Part shown: positions 49,701 to 60,100 of the stretch, one piece after another
Layout: each line of letters begins with the position of its first letter
How positions within the stretch are numbered: position 1 is the stretch's first letter
IMG/VR virus record: IMGVR_UViG_3300042691_016646
Coordinates: 1 to 64,000 of that record
Reading direction: 5' to 3' (one strand)
From: a virus
DNA: 64,000 bases
Notes under the pieces: model-generated
What the model was told of the DNA's origin: nothing
Seen by the model: only the letters and a program-made list of their open reading frames with translations
Database searches by the model: none
Position numbers and translations under genes: made by a program

Positions 49701-50145
49701 TATTGTATGCTTCTAAACTGCCATCATCTTTTATCCAGCCCTTTTGAAATAAATCAAATTTTTCTTGAAATAATTGTAAAGTATTGTATACTGTTCCTCC
49801 ACCCGTTCCGTTTGATCCGCTAGGAGTCCAAAAAATATTGTCTTCATCTGAACCAGAATTAGTAGTATATAAATATCGCTTGGTATCTTTTTCAAATCTA
49901 TATATTATTAATGTGGCACTATCCCCAATGAGCTTTGGCTTGATGCTATCCAACCCGCCGCTCAAATACTCACTAATATCTGGATCATTTTCTTCTCTCC
50001 CGTTCTTGCGTCTTTTCCCAAATTTTTCTATACTATTTCTAGTGTATGAAGCTAATCCTATGTCATGCAATTTTTTATCAGATGTAACATAGTAATGATA
50101 ATTTCTTACGCTAGATCCAGAACGTGAGTTAAAAAATTCTGTCAT
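46777..50145 (-). CDS. very large putative tail or fibre protein (1122 aa)
   Basis: Mostly beta-strand/loop composition (G, S, N, T). IESGGTGYKENDPVTFS near residue 967 is a small repeat unit seen in other phage structural proteins. A Cys group CVPCSMGC lies near 318-325, perhaps a metal site. No enzymatic motif is recognised. It starts 13 bases downstream of the 1572-residue gene stop, with AAGGA upstream of the ATG. Tail tip, baseplate or side-fibre component is the likely role. Confidence 0.55.
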   Translation of the reverse strand: MTEFFNSRSGSSVRNYHYYVTSDKKLHDIGLASYTRNSIEKFGKRRKNGREENDPDISEYLSGGLDSIKPKLIGDSATLIIYRFEKDTKRYLYTTNSGSDEDNIFWTPSGSNGTGGGTVYNTLQLFQEKFDLFQKGWIKDDGSLEAYNIKYIWSKINNSLSGCINFDVNGYSILTTASSGVVSLFLQSKGDGNNRSLAFQPPVVAGVGMTATGRQHAFNLSENLGPGAFSAPDVGGIKNPNNTVAGPLRMHFNRGTGEWESGTTQTYCKLLDDLPGVSLADLPLNVDNVDNESLKTPFNSGIAMVMSTEKGNPHLCVPCSMGCNTSEKEKIILVNRSPRSYVKGEICLASQINGDWVPVPLTNGSSVAKKLTIEWSQIQKYIVNAKGFFRNYNDTRFLEPSNYQDHVRSRFYDSLPSTSFTDNVANNDLGRLRLLNLYYTGDSDKIEYSLNSNGSINMGGINDSAINNFTSYSLNNFPSLNYMQFYDADIITKDLGGNNAGPNRLLNTVIKRTEIYDADTGVAANSVPVSWGMYFPNGYASAGVTRTRDIKSATSANPSMKIYDPGSLNFNQYTNTVQVGKFNLKDVYFYHMPAQIALNSSRNQTLQMSKLVLAMIPKSTYCDSLIKYMMDPIKGDWIKASGGKDVYALSPTDSTNLQFTPLSVELALSDTYIKNEGLGSQRAINGGYSNLAANLTVIGANKAGFSADAGFFGKAWTRMELTSRPQLEADGSVEGRISFCNRLSNGVDFSTIGPPVRADTPDGGPELLPNASTNESSNVMGIIGTKGTFSLPNGGAIELKTSNMLGMLAYSKTNIAGGGFSSFFTGLSLFIQDLGGQNRTFDIVQWGGSLGTDQIKELGSTALWCAVYDHCPDTIYDSRYFTPMQFNASGTSVDFEEVTLSPGTPVQTQKTIPTRKNKIRRNMLLTNGGFTYIKKVIGASPTSIVIESGGTGYKENDPVTFSIGTKPAKFIISEISGNGGITGLTLDEENEGIEAYGETSNNGTSNPFFSGPIPATLPSTGGIPAIIKLNSGKVIEKLVTDKIGFYGAKKITPEDNNGEGNNRGFVTGTKTTTFSLSKNDTGKYDIFLFFANDILNYPEAGVTWEGYSVPPARYVNLEITSI

Positions 50146-50158
50146 TTGTTTTTCCTTA

Positions 50159-53100
50159 TCAAGTATTGTAGAATTCTTTTCTTGCTTCTTGATTGATGTT
50201 TAAAGTATTTGGCATATTAGGATTGAATTCTTGTGAATATGGACTAAATACTTCAGAGAATGATGCCCCGCCAGTTTTGTATGATCTGTTATTATAAAGA
50301 AGATTTCCCTTCTCGCCAGCAAAATGATTAATGGAGTCTAACAAAGCAGATTCAGACGTAGGTCCAACAGCTAGTGAGTGATCAACAACATTAACTGATT
50401 GACTATTTGGACTATCACCAAAATTACTTCCAAAATTTCCACCGCCAAGCACAGAAGAATATGACTGACTTTCATATTCATTAACAGAAGCCACTATGTA
50501 ATTATTCATTTCTGGCATTCTTACCGGTGTTCCATTATTACCAAATAGGTTAATTGCTCCAATAGTATTAACGCTAGACTGAGATTTACCAAGACCTTTT
50601 CTAATCAGTGAGTTTCTTTCATCTCTTAATCTTTGACGCTCTCTACTAATTTTAGAAATCATATCTTGTTTTTGTTTTTGTAATTTTCCAAAACTTGCAG
50701 TATATAGATCCAACTTATAAGTTGTTCTTAGTCCAGCCTCAGATACATCTACAGATATATTTGTAACAAGTGGGCCACCATCTTCTAATGCCTGACAAAG
50801 TGACCTATCTGGAATTCCTGGGAAAGTAAAACCACCTCGCTCAGAGAACAACAATAAACTATTTGAAAATTGAGCTTGCAGCACACCAGCACTATTCATC
50901 AATTCATATCCAGCATAATTCCAAGGAGCTAGATTTTCATCTTTAATAAATTCTACTCTACCTCCAACATTTACGTATGCATTTCCTTGAGGGTCTACTT
51001 GAGAAGATATCCATGGGCCATAACATCTTTCGTTAGACATTAATGGTAGTACTACTAAGTCTGGATATACAGGAGATGGTGATGCCATTTGTATTTGATA
51101 AGGAAAACCAAATTGCATAGCATATTTTGCTTTTTTTGCTGCTAACCATGCCCGACTACTAACCTCTGATGAAAAAACTGGTAAATTTAATGCGTTACTT
51201 TGACCAGCCTCACTTGCATATGCAAGACTAGAAAACTCTGGTAATCCCTTTACAACGTCGATAGTAAGATAATGCTTGATACTCTTAGTATCTCCCTCTT
51301 GATTAATAGCATCCCTGAACCTTGCATCTTTGGTAGCAGATACTTTACTTGGTAAAGTAATCAATGCATATACAAATCTAGTATCTAAATCTTGTAATCT
51401 AGTGTTTACTATATGACTTTCTAATTCTTGAGAAAAAGGTCTATCATAATCTAGCCTATTTGCAGTACCATCTTGACTTGTTGTGGGAGAATAATTATAT
51501 TCAATAAATCTAAAACTATCTACATAACATCCAGTACCGGGAATTAAATCAGATACACTAGTTCTAGAAGATCCAGCCTTCCATCCAGAACATGGAATGA
51601 AAATTTTTCGCGGTCTAGAAACCTTACTTCTTGATGTAGGAGCATTACCAAAAACTGCTATGTCCCTATTTATTAATTTTGGTGCCATGTATAATTTTTC
51701 TTCAACAGTACATTTTACAAATAAACATTGTTTGCTTGCTGAAGGATCGTTATCTCTTCGGTCTGCATCGGCAGTAGCGAATGACTCCCATCGATCTTCA
51801 CCTGTATTTTCTAAAAATTCACAAAGATCTGGAACCATACCTCTTGGTGTAATAAGTTGCTGAGTAAAATCTTCAGCATTCATAGAATTTACTGCTAAGT
51901 GTTGACTATGATCAAATCTAACATATGCCGATAATCTACCATTTTCATCCAAAAAATTAGTAGCATCTTGTGGAATTAACAATTGATATACAGCTTTTGG
52001 TACAACAGAGTCTGGTAAGGATTGTAATTGAGCAACACTCAAAGTATTTGTATAAAGATCAAATGGAAAGTAACCGCCTAAATTGGTTGGAGTATAATTA
52101 AATTCATATTTATCAGCAACGGGATTAAAATTTACTCTTAATGCTCCAACGTATTTGTTTTGATTGTCATCAATTCCACTGGTCAGAAAAGAATTCATGG
52201 ATCCTCGTCTATCTCCTCTGACAATTTCTTTAAATGCTTCAGAAAATTCTTCATTAATACCAGAAGTTACTGGTCTAGGTTTGAATCCAAATGGTCCAGT
52301 TGCATATTCTCCACCGGCTGCGTTACCATTCCATGCTATAGAGTCTTCATAATGTAAATTGACTTTGCTAGGAATTTTCACTAAGAATTTTTTACCTAAG
52401 TTATCATCCGCTACTTTTTTAATAAATTCATAAACTTTTAAAGCATTTTCTGTACCCTTTTTAGCTAAACGTGGCAAAACCGCTCCGATCCTATGTAGTC
52501 CATCTTCCACATTATTGAGTAAATCTAAGTTGGGAGGAGTTTGATTTAATGCATTTTTAATAGCATCATAATATGTTTTTTCTTGTTGAGATAGTTCGCC
52601 GTAATTTATTTGTTCTAGTTCTGCTAATTGTGTATTTCTAACATCATCCCAAGTATCAGCATCCGCACCTCTAATAGAAGCGGCACCTGTTATCATGCCT
52701 GTTATTCTAGATTGTAGCTTGGTTAACCCACCCTCTGGTATTCCAAGTTTTGTCATTCGTTTATAATATAATGGATATCCATATGGCGGATTGCAGGAGC
52801 TAGATGGTAAACCATCAGATCCAAATCGCAATCCACTTGGAGCATATGTATCAAAAACAGAACGAGGAACAGTAACTGCATAGTTACTGGCTATTGGTCG
52901 AGCGGGAACACCTCCAAAATTTGGAGTTTGACTAAGGGCAGCACCCTCAAATGTATCACCATCTTCTATAGATTCTAAATACGTATCATTATATTGTTGT
53001 AGAAAATTTTTCCAACACTCATAAGATACTGACGCGCATCGTAATTCCATCTCTGTAGCAACATAATATGCACCAACCCCTTTTACATTTAATCCAGTAG

Positions 53101-54877
53101 TATCTAATAGTATTTGTTGGTATGATCCCCAGCCCTTTGGTATACTAATTGCATTTTGTCCAAGCATACCATAATACGGCAAAACTTGTTGTTCGACCTG
53201 TTTTTCAAGTGTCCATTGTTTCCAATCGGCATCGTCGCCCTCACCGCCGCTACGTTTGCTTCTTGCATTTGCCATACCTCTATCTGTATTGGTAGAAAAA
53301 CAATACATATCAACTTCTTGCGCACCAACTACAAATTTGTCAGTTGTTACATTGGACAATTCATATCCAACATCTTGATTTTCAACTAAAATACCAACAC
53401 CAGACAGACTATCTATATAATTTTTAATAGCACCATATACAGGAGGAGATGATCGGTCTATGCTAGACAATCTGATGATACCAGCAATTAATTTGTTTGG
53501 ATCCGAACTTTGATTGTTATATATATATTGACAAGCTGGATGATTTATAACCGGAAGCAAAGAAACAAATAAATCTCTACTAGCTACATCGCATACTTCT
53601 AAGGCTAAATCTAATAAATTGATTTGATCAAAATCTAAATAGTACATTGTAGGCAATGTGGGAAGTCCGCTGAAATCAACAACATAGTTATATCCTCTAA
53701 AATTGATAAGACCGCCATATCCCTTATTGATATATTCTTGAGGCAAAGTATATTCTAATGACATTAAAGCATTCATTCCCTGTACTAATCTGTAGAAGGG
53801 CATACCTTGCGGTCCTCTTCTGGACATACCAGTTCCAGTATATGGAAAGGACGGCTTAGAAGATCCAAACGCCGGAAATAATCCTTCGCTTTGACCAATC
53901 CAAGAATCCATTGGATCACTTGCGCTAATCGATCCGCTATATGTGACATAACCATTAGTTGGATTTACATATTTTTTTAACAAATTAAACCCACCAAAAG
54001 CTGAGTTTAATTGTCCAGAAAGTTCTGTAGAAAAATTATGCTCTAAAAATCCATAAACATTAAATATGTTTTTAGTATTGAATGTACTTCCAGCATAATT
54101 ATTCAAGACTACCACGACATTAGATAAAATTTCTCTGGGGTCAGTAACTTGTACAGAATACAATGGATTTCCACCGGGACCACGGTTTTGAACATAAGAT
54201 TGTAATATACCACCAAAGACTATATGACCAGAACCTCTGCCGGGACTAGTTACTGCATTATTAAAATCATATATTGTATTATTTTCTAAATTAACATATT
54301 GATTTGCAGCCAAAGATCTAAAACTATCTTTGTTAAATGATCCATTTGCAGTAATAGTAACTGCCTCTAATGTATTAGTATTATATATAGTATCAAAAGT
54401 GTACACGTAAGCTTCTTCTACAGTTGCAAAGTTAGATCCAAATTTAAAAAATACGGGGCTTCCAGCCATTGGAGGAACAAACCCATCACCATTTCCACTA
54501 TGATAAACATCATCTCCTTGTCCTTGAGCGGTGTTGTCAGACTTGTTATATTCATCAACTACTAGGTCAACAGAAAGAGATGAGCTACTGTCTCCAAATC
54601 CACCATTCATGCTGAAATTTCTTATGGAAGCTCCTAAGAATGTTTGCTGCGGATAGCCTCTATCATAAGTCTTTGGTGTAGTTGCATCTAACGTCCAACC
54701 TCCACCACCTAAACCTTGCGGTATGACACTACCACTTTTACTAGGCCAAGATGTGCCATAAAATCCACTAGCTGGTATTATAGAAGAAATTTGACCATTA
54801 TTTACAATACCAGCGTATGGTATAGGAACTGGGTTAGGATTACCATAAATACCAGATGTTAGTTCTGTTCTAGTCAT
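50159..54877 (-). CDS. very large putative baseplate/tail protein (1572 aa)
   Basis: Start taken at 54877 (AGGG 6 bases upstream, just after the previous stop); an in-frame ATG at 54910 would add 11 residues. Beta-rich for most of its length, with a helical block near 760-830 and a C-terminal coiled coil, KLQKQKQDMISKISRERQRL. GGRVEFIKDENLAPWNYAGYE and TTYKLDLYTASFG near the C-terminal quarter resemble baseplate-type segments I cannot assign firmly. Its neighbours are all virion-type genes. Confidence 0.5.
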   Translation of the reverse strand: MTRTELTSGIYGNPNPVPIPYAGIVNNGQISSIIPASGFYGTSWPSKSGSVIPQGLGGGGWTLDATTPKTYDRGYPQQTFLGASIRNFSMNGGFGDSSSSLSVDLVVDEYNKSDNTAQGQGDDVYHSGNGDGFVPPMAGSPVFFKFGSNFATVEEAYVYTFDTIYNTNTLEAVTITANGSFNKDSFRSLAANQYVNLENNTIYDFNNAVTSPGRGSGHIVFGGILQSYVQNRGPGGNPLYSVQVTDPREILSNVVVVLNNYAGSTFNTKNIFNVYGFLEHNFSTELSGQLNSAFGGFNLLKKYVNPTNGYVTYSGSISASDPMDSWIGQSEGLFPAFGSSKPSFPYTGTGMSRRGPQGMPFYRLVQGMNALMSLEYTLPQEYINKGYGGLINFRGYNYVVDFSGLPTLPTMYYLDFDQINLLDLALEVCDVASRDLFVSLLPVINHPACQYIYNNQSSDPNKLIAGIIRLSSIDRSSPPVYGAIKNYIDSLSGVGILVENQDVGYELSNVTTDKFVVGAQEVDMYCFSTNTDRGMANARSKRSGGEGDDADWKQWTLEKQVEQQVLPYYGMLGQNAISIPKGWGSYQQILLDTTGLNVKGVGAYYVATEMELRCASVSYECWKNFLQQYNDTYLESIEDGDTFEGAALSQTPNFGGVPARPIASNYAVTVPRSVFDTYAPSGLRFGSDGLPSSSCNPPYGYPLYYKRMTKLGIPEGGLTKLQSRITGMITGAASIRGADADTWDDVRNTQLAELEQINYGELSQQEKTYYDAIKNALNQTPPNLDLLNNVEDGLHRIGAVLPRLAKKGTENALKVYEFIKKVADDNLGKKFLVKIPSKVNLHYEDSIAWNGNAAGGEYATGPFGFKPRPVTSGINEEFSEAFKEIVRGDRRGSMNSFLTSGIDDNQNKYVGALRVNFNPVADKYEFNYTPTNLGGYFPFDLYTNTLSVAQLQSLPDSVVPKAVYQLLIPQDATNFLDENGRLSAYVRFDHSQHLAVNSMNAEDFTQQLITPRGMVPDLCEFLENTGEDRWESFATADADRRDNDPSASKQCLFVKCTVEEKLYMAPKLINRDIAVFGNAPTSRSKVSRPRKIFIPCSGWKAGSSRTSVSDLIPGTGCYVDSFRFIEYNYSPTTSQDGTANRLDYDRPFSQELESHIVNTRLQDLDTRFVYALITLPSKVSATKDARFRDAINQEGDTKSIKHYLTIDVVKGLPEFSSLAYASEAGQSNALNLPVFSSEVSSRAWLAAKKAKYAMQFGFPYQIQMASPSPVYPDLVVLPLMSNERCYGPWISSQVDPQGNAYVNVGGRVEFIKDENLAPWNYAGYELMNSAGVLQAQFSNSLLLFSERGGFTFPGIPDRSLCQALEDGGPLVTNISVDVSEAGLRTTYKLDLYTASFGKLQKQKQDMISKISRERQRLRDERNSLIRKGLGKSQSSVNTIGAINLFGNNGTPVRMPEMNNYIVASVNEYESQSYSSVLGGGNFGSNFGDSPNSQSVNVVDHSLAVGPTSESALLDSINHFAGEKGNLLYNNRSYKTGGASFSEVFSPYSQEFNPNMPNTLNINQEARKEFYNT

Positions 54878-54878
54878 G

Positions 54879-55295
54879 TTAAACCCTATACTGTCTACTA
54901 TACATTTCAAATCTAAAAGAGGCTGTTATCAAAGAATTATATACATTAAATCTTGGGCTACTGCCCATAGAAACATTAGTTATACCAGCACCTCCTAATG
55001 CTGAACCAACAGCACCAGCACTTCCAATCGGTGCGTAATGTATATAGTCATTATACTCTTTAAAATCAGTAATCCCATTTACTCTAGATGCATACCCATT
55101 AGAAATTCCAACAGTCTCAAATGTCAAGCCATTAGGTGCTATTGGGCTAGGAGGTCGCGCAACAGACACCGCATCATAAGTAAGTCCATAGGTTACTCCT
55201 CGCATATCATTTGTTAATTGAGGAGATATACGACTATCGTTAGCATCTAATCCTTCTGATGGATTATTATTAATATTTTCTGAATCTGTTGGCAT
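54879..55295 (-). CDS. small virion-type protein (138 aa)
   Basis: The ATG at 55295-55293 overlaps the previous stop in TAATG and has an AGGTAGGAAG-type ribosome site, so a longer upstream start is rejected. Polar, Gly/Ser/Asn-rich with a C terminus FRFEMYSRQYRV. No motif recognised; probably a tail-associated protein co-expressed with the flanking large genes. Confidence 0.5.
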   Translation of the reverse strand: MPTDSENINNNPSEGLDANDSRISPQLTNDMRGVTYGLTYDAVSVARPPSPIAPNGLTFETVGISNGYASRVNGITDFKEYNDYIHYAPIGSAGAVGSALGGAGITNVSMGSSPRFNVYNSLITASFRFEMYSRQYRV

Positions 55296-57145
55296 TATCT
55301 TCCTACCTCGTATGTCCAGTTGATTTGTAATGAATATCTTCCAGTACTTGGATCCCAACTTTCTGATGGCGGGCTAACAAAATATTTTCTTATTCCTGCT
55401 TCTTGTATAGGACTATAAGCATGTATAATAGAATTAATTTGAGTTTTAAATGGTTCATTTAAACTTGGTTTTGATAAAACTGATTGTTGCCTAATTCTAT
55501 TAACAAGAGTTCCAGCACCAGATGTATAATATTTATCCATAACTAATTCAATACTTAAGTTTCGTTGATATTCTGTTCTTCCGCCTATATATTGTAAAAC
55601 TGGACCGTGCTGTCTGCCAATGACCGGTATAACTGCAAATACATCGCCGGGGTAAGTATCGTTGCAAGTGATATTTTCCGACAAAGCCCCGCTAACAATA
55701 TTTTGTAATCTAGTATCATATTCAATATCGTAAGTGATCTCTCCAGTAAATTGATTACTAGATAGTGATACGGATAATGGTATAAAGTTAAGAGGTAAAT
55801 GTAAGACGGACTGTGCGCGACGGTACAAATAACAATTGGGGCCATAAGTACCACTGTTACTTATTTGATTCCATTTATAACGAGCATTTTCATGGGCAGT
55901 GTTTAGAGGGGCAACTCCAAATTGCGTCTGTGTGCTAGCATTGGATCCGCCATATTGAGTTGATCCAGCATGTACGCTAGATAATCCTTTGATGCTTCCA
56001 TTGACAGTAACTTTATGTAAAGCACTATCATAACTTTTAGATACTCCCATATTAAAATTTTCATAAGCATTTCCACTAGACATTAACCAAGTATCATTGA
56101 CAGTAATGGTTCCGGCAGTGGTATCTATTGATTCTGTTCGTAAATGATTATAACCTCCCCATATAGTTTTAGCAATATTTAAAAATCCGCTACCAAAATA
56201 TGGACCTAAATTATATTCTGGAAATTGCTCATAACCAGTTGAATTATTTGTTGAAACATTATCATTATCTTTAAGTACAGTATTATAAATGTACTGTTTG
56301 GCTTGCTCCCAAGCTTCTCGCCGTTTGATTGGACCTGTACCGTTTTCAGTGTAATACATAGTACGACCAGTGGCCGTAATATTTCTTGTAACACGATAAG
56401 TTCTAAGAGATCCTATATGATTAGGTGGCAAAATTGTTGGATTAGCAACGTTAGTATTAGTAGTTCCATTTCCCTCTTCTACTTCCAAAGACCAGCTTTC
56501 ACTATAATCTTCAATAAACCCGCTAGCATCTAAAGCATTTAGTAATGTCAAATTTCTGTCATTTGATCTTATTGGTATTCTACTTGAACCAGTTGGACTT
56601 ATAGTAGAATTAGTAATACCATCTGATATAATTTTATTGCTATTATCTAACAAAACCTCTGCGCGTAAATTAATAGTATATTTGCAATTTGTGATATAAG
56701 CACCCTCTTCAAAAGATATAGACTGAACTGTTGGGTGAAATTTCAAAATTGGGGTATCTGTCATTGCGCTATCTGATTCCGGCCTATTACTAACAGGTAA
56801 TAATTCGCAAAGTTGTCCATCTCTTTTAAATAATTCTCTAAGCATATTTTGCTTATGAATTATAGAACTCATAGCATTATCAAAATGAACTGCTTCAGTT
56901 GCCGGTCTAGCATAAGTTTGTTGGAATGCAGACTGTACCGTCGCTGGTGAATTGTGAGAAGTTGATCCACCGCCAATTATATAAAATGGGCTACCTTCAT
57001 CTGGTAGAATAGTACCATTAAGAGTTATATCATAATAACTACCAAGCATACCGGCTTTATTTCTAATAACATTTTGAGTTATAGAAATAAGTGGAGTGGG
57101 TCTAATGAGACAGGGGGTAGATTCATCATAATAAACAGCTAGCAT
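55295..57145 (-). CDS. large putative tail protein (616 aa)
   Basis: The N-terminal half carries YDITLNGTILPDEGSP and VQSISFEEGAYITNC; the middle SWSLEVEEGNG to TYRVTRNITATGRTMYY followed by RREAWEQAKQYI recalls conserved segments I associate with phage tail proteins. Mostly beta-rich with one helical stretch. TAATG overlap with the giant gene before it gives coupled translation. Role in the tail is inferred from setting and resemblance, not proved. Confidence 0.5.
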   Translation of the reverse strand: MLAVYYDESTPCLIRPTPLISITQNVIRNKAGMLGSYYDITLNGTILPDEGSPFYIIGGGSTSHNSPATVQSAFQQTYARPATEAVHFDNAMSSIIHKQNMLRELFKRDGQLCELLPVSNRPESDSAMTDTPILKFHPTVQSISFEEGAYITNCKYTINLRAEVLLDNSNKIISDGITNSTISPTGSSRIPIRSNDRNLTLLNALDASGFIEDYSESWSLEVEEGNGTTNTNVANPTILPPNHIGSLRTYRVTRNITATGRTMYYTENGTGPIKRREAWEQAKQYIYNTVLKDNDNVSTNNSTGYEQFPEYNLGPYFGSGFLNIAKTIWGGYNHLRTESIDTTAGTITVNDTWLMSSGNAYENFNMGVSKSYDSALHKVTVNGSIKGLSSVHAGSTQYGGSNASTQTQFGVAPLNTAHENARYKWNQISNSGTYGPNCYLYRRAQSVLHLPLNFIPLSVSLSSNQFTGEITYDIEYDTRLQNIVSGALSENITCNDTYPGDVFAVIPVIGRQHGPVLQYIGGRTEYQRNLSIELVMDKYYTSGAGTLVNRIRQQSVLSKPSLNEPFKTQINSIIHAYSPIQEAGIRKYFVSPPSESWDPSTGRYSLQINWTYEVGR

Positions 57146-60100
57146 TATTTACCTCTTACACTTAAGTTAAGATTGTCGCTTGGACTTCCTATCCCGCTAG
57201 TATATAAGCCTAAAGATTCAAGTGCGGTTCCAGAAGAAACCTGTGCAAATAATGGCATACCGGATAGGCTAGAATCAGCATCCCCGGTTTTTACATCGCT
57301 ATACAATCCTAATGTATTATACACATATGCTGAATTTTCGACACTTATAAGAAGGGGTAATTGAGAGCTTGGCGGTATGTGACCGCCGCTAATATGTAAG
57401 TTTAATGTATCATTTATTAGCTTACCATATTGATAATATCCATAAATTGATTCAATATATGGTCTATGAGAAATAAAGCCTTTTGTGGACGGGTCTTGCC
57501 CAGATACCTCTAGGAATATTTCACCTTTGCTATTTGTGATTACACTACCACTAGCATGATATCGTGTATTGTCACCAATATTAGTAAAGTATAATGATGC
57601 GAATGGATTACCATACTGATCTCTGTCACCAAAGACTTTTGCAGATATCCAAGCCCCACTATTTGGTATAGAAGGTCTTTGAGATTTAAGCATAATGTCC
57701 TTAGCATAAGTAGCACCAACATTTAGCATAGATCCAGATGCAAAATTGCATCCAGCTATTATGCAATAGTCGGCATCGCTTCTATATGGACGAGACAAGT
57801 ATATGTCTCTTCCAAACCTTTCTCCGCTTCCCTTTGCGTAATTGTCTCCATCTGGATTATATGGATATGAAACCAATTTTTCTACTAACTTCCAAGATTG
57901 AGTTTTGTTTTCCCAATCTGTAATTTTATTTTCATATACATATATAGCACCAATGTTATTGATGTATGCATTATCTATGTTAAGCTGATCTCTTATTCCA
58001 GAATCTCCTAGATCATAAATAGATAATTGTGGTATATCAAACTGAGGGTTAAAATTTTTCCTAGCAAAAGCTCCATCGTCATAATAAAAATCGTAGTAAT
58101 TACCATAACTATGATTTGGCGATCCTATTATAATAACGTCATTCTGCATATCAACTGAATGACCGAAATGGTCTGAATAAATTCCCACTCCACTAAGTTG
58201 TCCCATCAATGAATTAGGTCTAATCTTTTTAGTATTTTCCCATTTGTTTTCTGAAGATTTTTCAAACATGTATACTGCACCGGCACCACCATCTTGACCC
58301 AAACGCAGAGGGGTATTATCTCCCCAAGCATTTAATGATTCTGAATCAAAGGCAGAAAATGGAGATCCAATTAGTATTTTATTGCCACGGGCAGAAACAG
58401 AATATCCAAATAAATCTCCAACATAACCAGATGGGAACTTATCAAAATCTAGATAATCATAACCTTTGTCTTTTACTATAGCGGGAACTCCACCGCCAAT
58501 AGTTGCATCAGCGTAAGAAACGCCATCAATAACTCCACTAATTCGTGAAGTAGTAGAATGATTAATTTGTTTAGGTAAAAATCCACTTATTGCATATAAT
58601 TTTATCTCTTCTATCTTTTTTGGATCAGTTTCTCCATCCCATGGTAATGCTGCCCCAACAATATACTTAGGAATGTATTGAGATTCATAAGAATTTATTG
58701 GTGCTGATGGCAGATTTGGATAGTTACCAAAATTTTTATTAATGCCAAGATAAGGTGCTTTAGAATGATATTTATTTGGACTTCCACGTTCTGATGAAGT
58801 TAACTTGGTATATACATTAAATTGTCTACCAGCATTTTCTGAAAAGAATTCTGTTTCTGGATACAAGCTTCTAATAAATGAATATGTGTCTTGTGGAATA
58901 ACATTATTTTCAGTAACATATCTGCCTTGTAAAATACTAGAGTCAGTTATGACTGTTATTCTAGATCTAGCAAATCCAGCATCAAAATCAGAAAAAATTT
59001 CTAATTCTTGTGCTACTACAACTGGACCATCTTCTATTAATTGATTTCCCAAAAACTCACATCCAGATTTACAATATTTTGTATTATCTGTACTAATTGT
59101 TCTAACAACTTCAACAATTTCACGACTTTCTTCTACTGGATCAGAAATTCTATAAAATGAAATTCCTACAGGCACATCAATGGTAGATACAACTGCTTTT
59201 TCATAAATAGGTATTAATACTCCCGAAATGCCGATTAATCTTACACTTTTTGGAGATTTATCATTTTTTAATCTAGGCATGACACATGAAACATAAATGT
59301 TTACATTATCAGTATTAGAGACTTGAAAATCTTGAAAGCATGTTCCGCCGCCACAATTTATTGTATTGAATGATGTATTAATAGTTTGAGATTCAAATAA
59401 ACTTCTATTTTCATCCAGCTCATATATTCCAATTGTACCTAAATCTGGATATGTTCCGGTTGGAGTTACTGATGATTTATCTACATTAACAGTTAGAGCA
59501 TGTGATTCGGCGGGATCTTGAGAGTCTGTAGTAACAAATAATCTATATCCAGATCCCGGCAGTACTGGTACATTTATTTTTACAATACCGGCATTAATAT
59601 CCCAGTTATCATTGTTGTATTCTTTTGGAATTTCATCATAAACAGGATAATCTATATATGCTAGCGGAACAGCACCATCATTTAATTTGAATGGATAAAA
59701 TGATCCATTACCAGAAAAATAATTTATTTTCTTGTTTTTAACATTACTAAAGTATTGACCACCTATTTGATGATTTTGATTTATTGAAAAAGAACCAAAG
59801 CCAGATAGTGGATATTCTCCATTATACTTTTGCAATAATTCCAAATTTATACCTAACTTCTCTAGGAATGTCTTTGTTTGAATAATACTAGATATTGTAT
59901 TATCGCAAGTAATTATCAATCTTCTATTTCCCAATAATAACCAAAGAGATAGATTATCAATTTGCGAGTTAGAAGGTTGAGAAATTAAGTTTGGTAACCA
60001 TGCGACGTTATAAGTGCTATCTAAAACATTAACATTATATGTAATATTATTATCTGCACCTAAAGCATCTTTTAACAAAGAATTGCTATATGCATCATAA

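Noticed and set aside
54878-54910. ATG at 54910 as start of the 1572-residue protein
   Set aside because: No ribosome site near it, and it overlaps the previous gene; ATG 54877 has AGGG at good spacing. It cannot be excluded fully.
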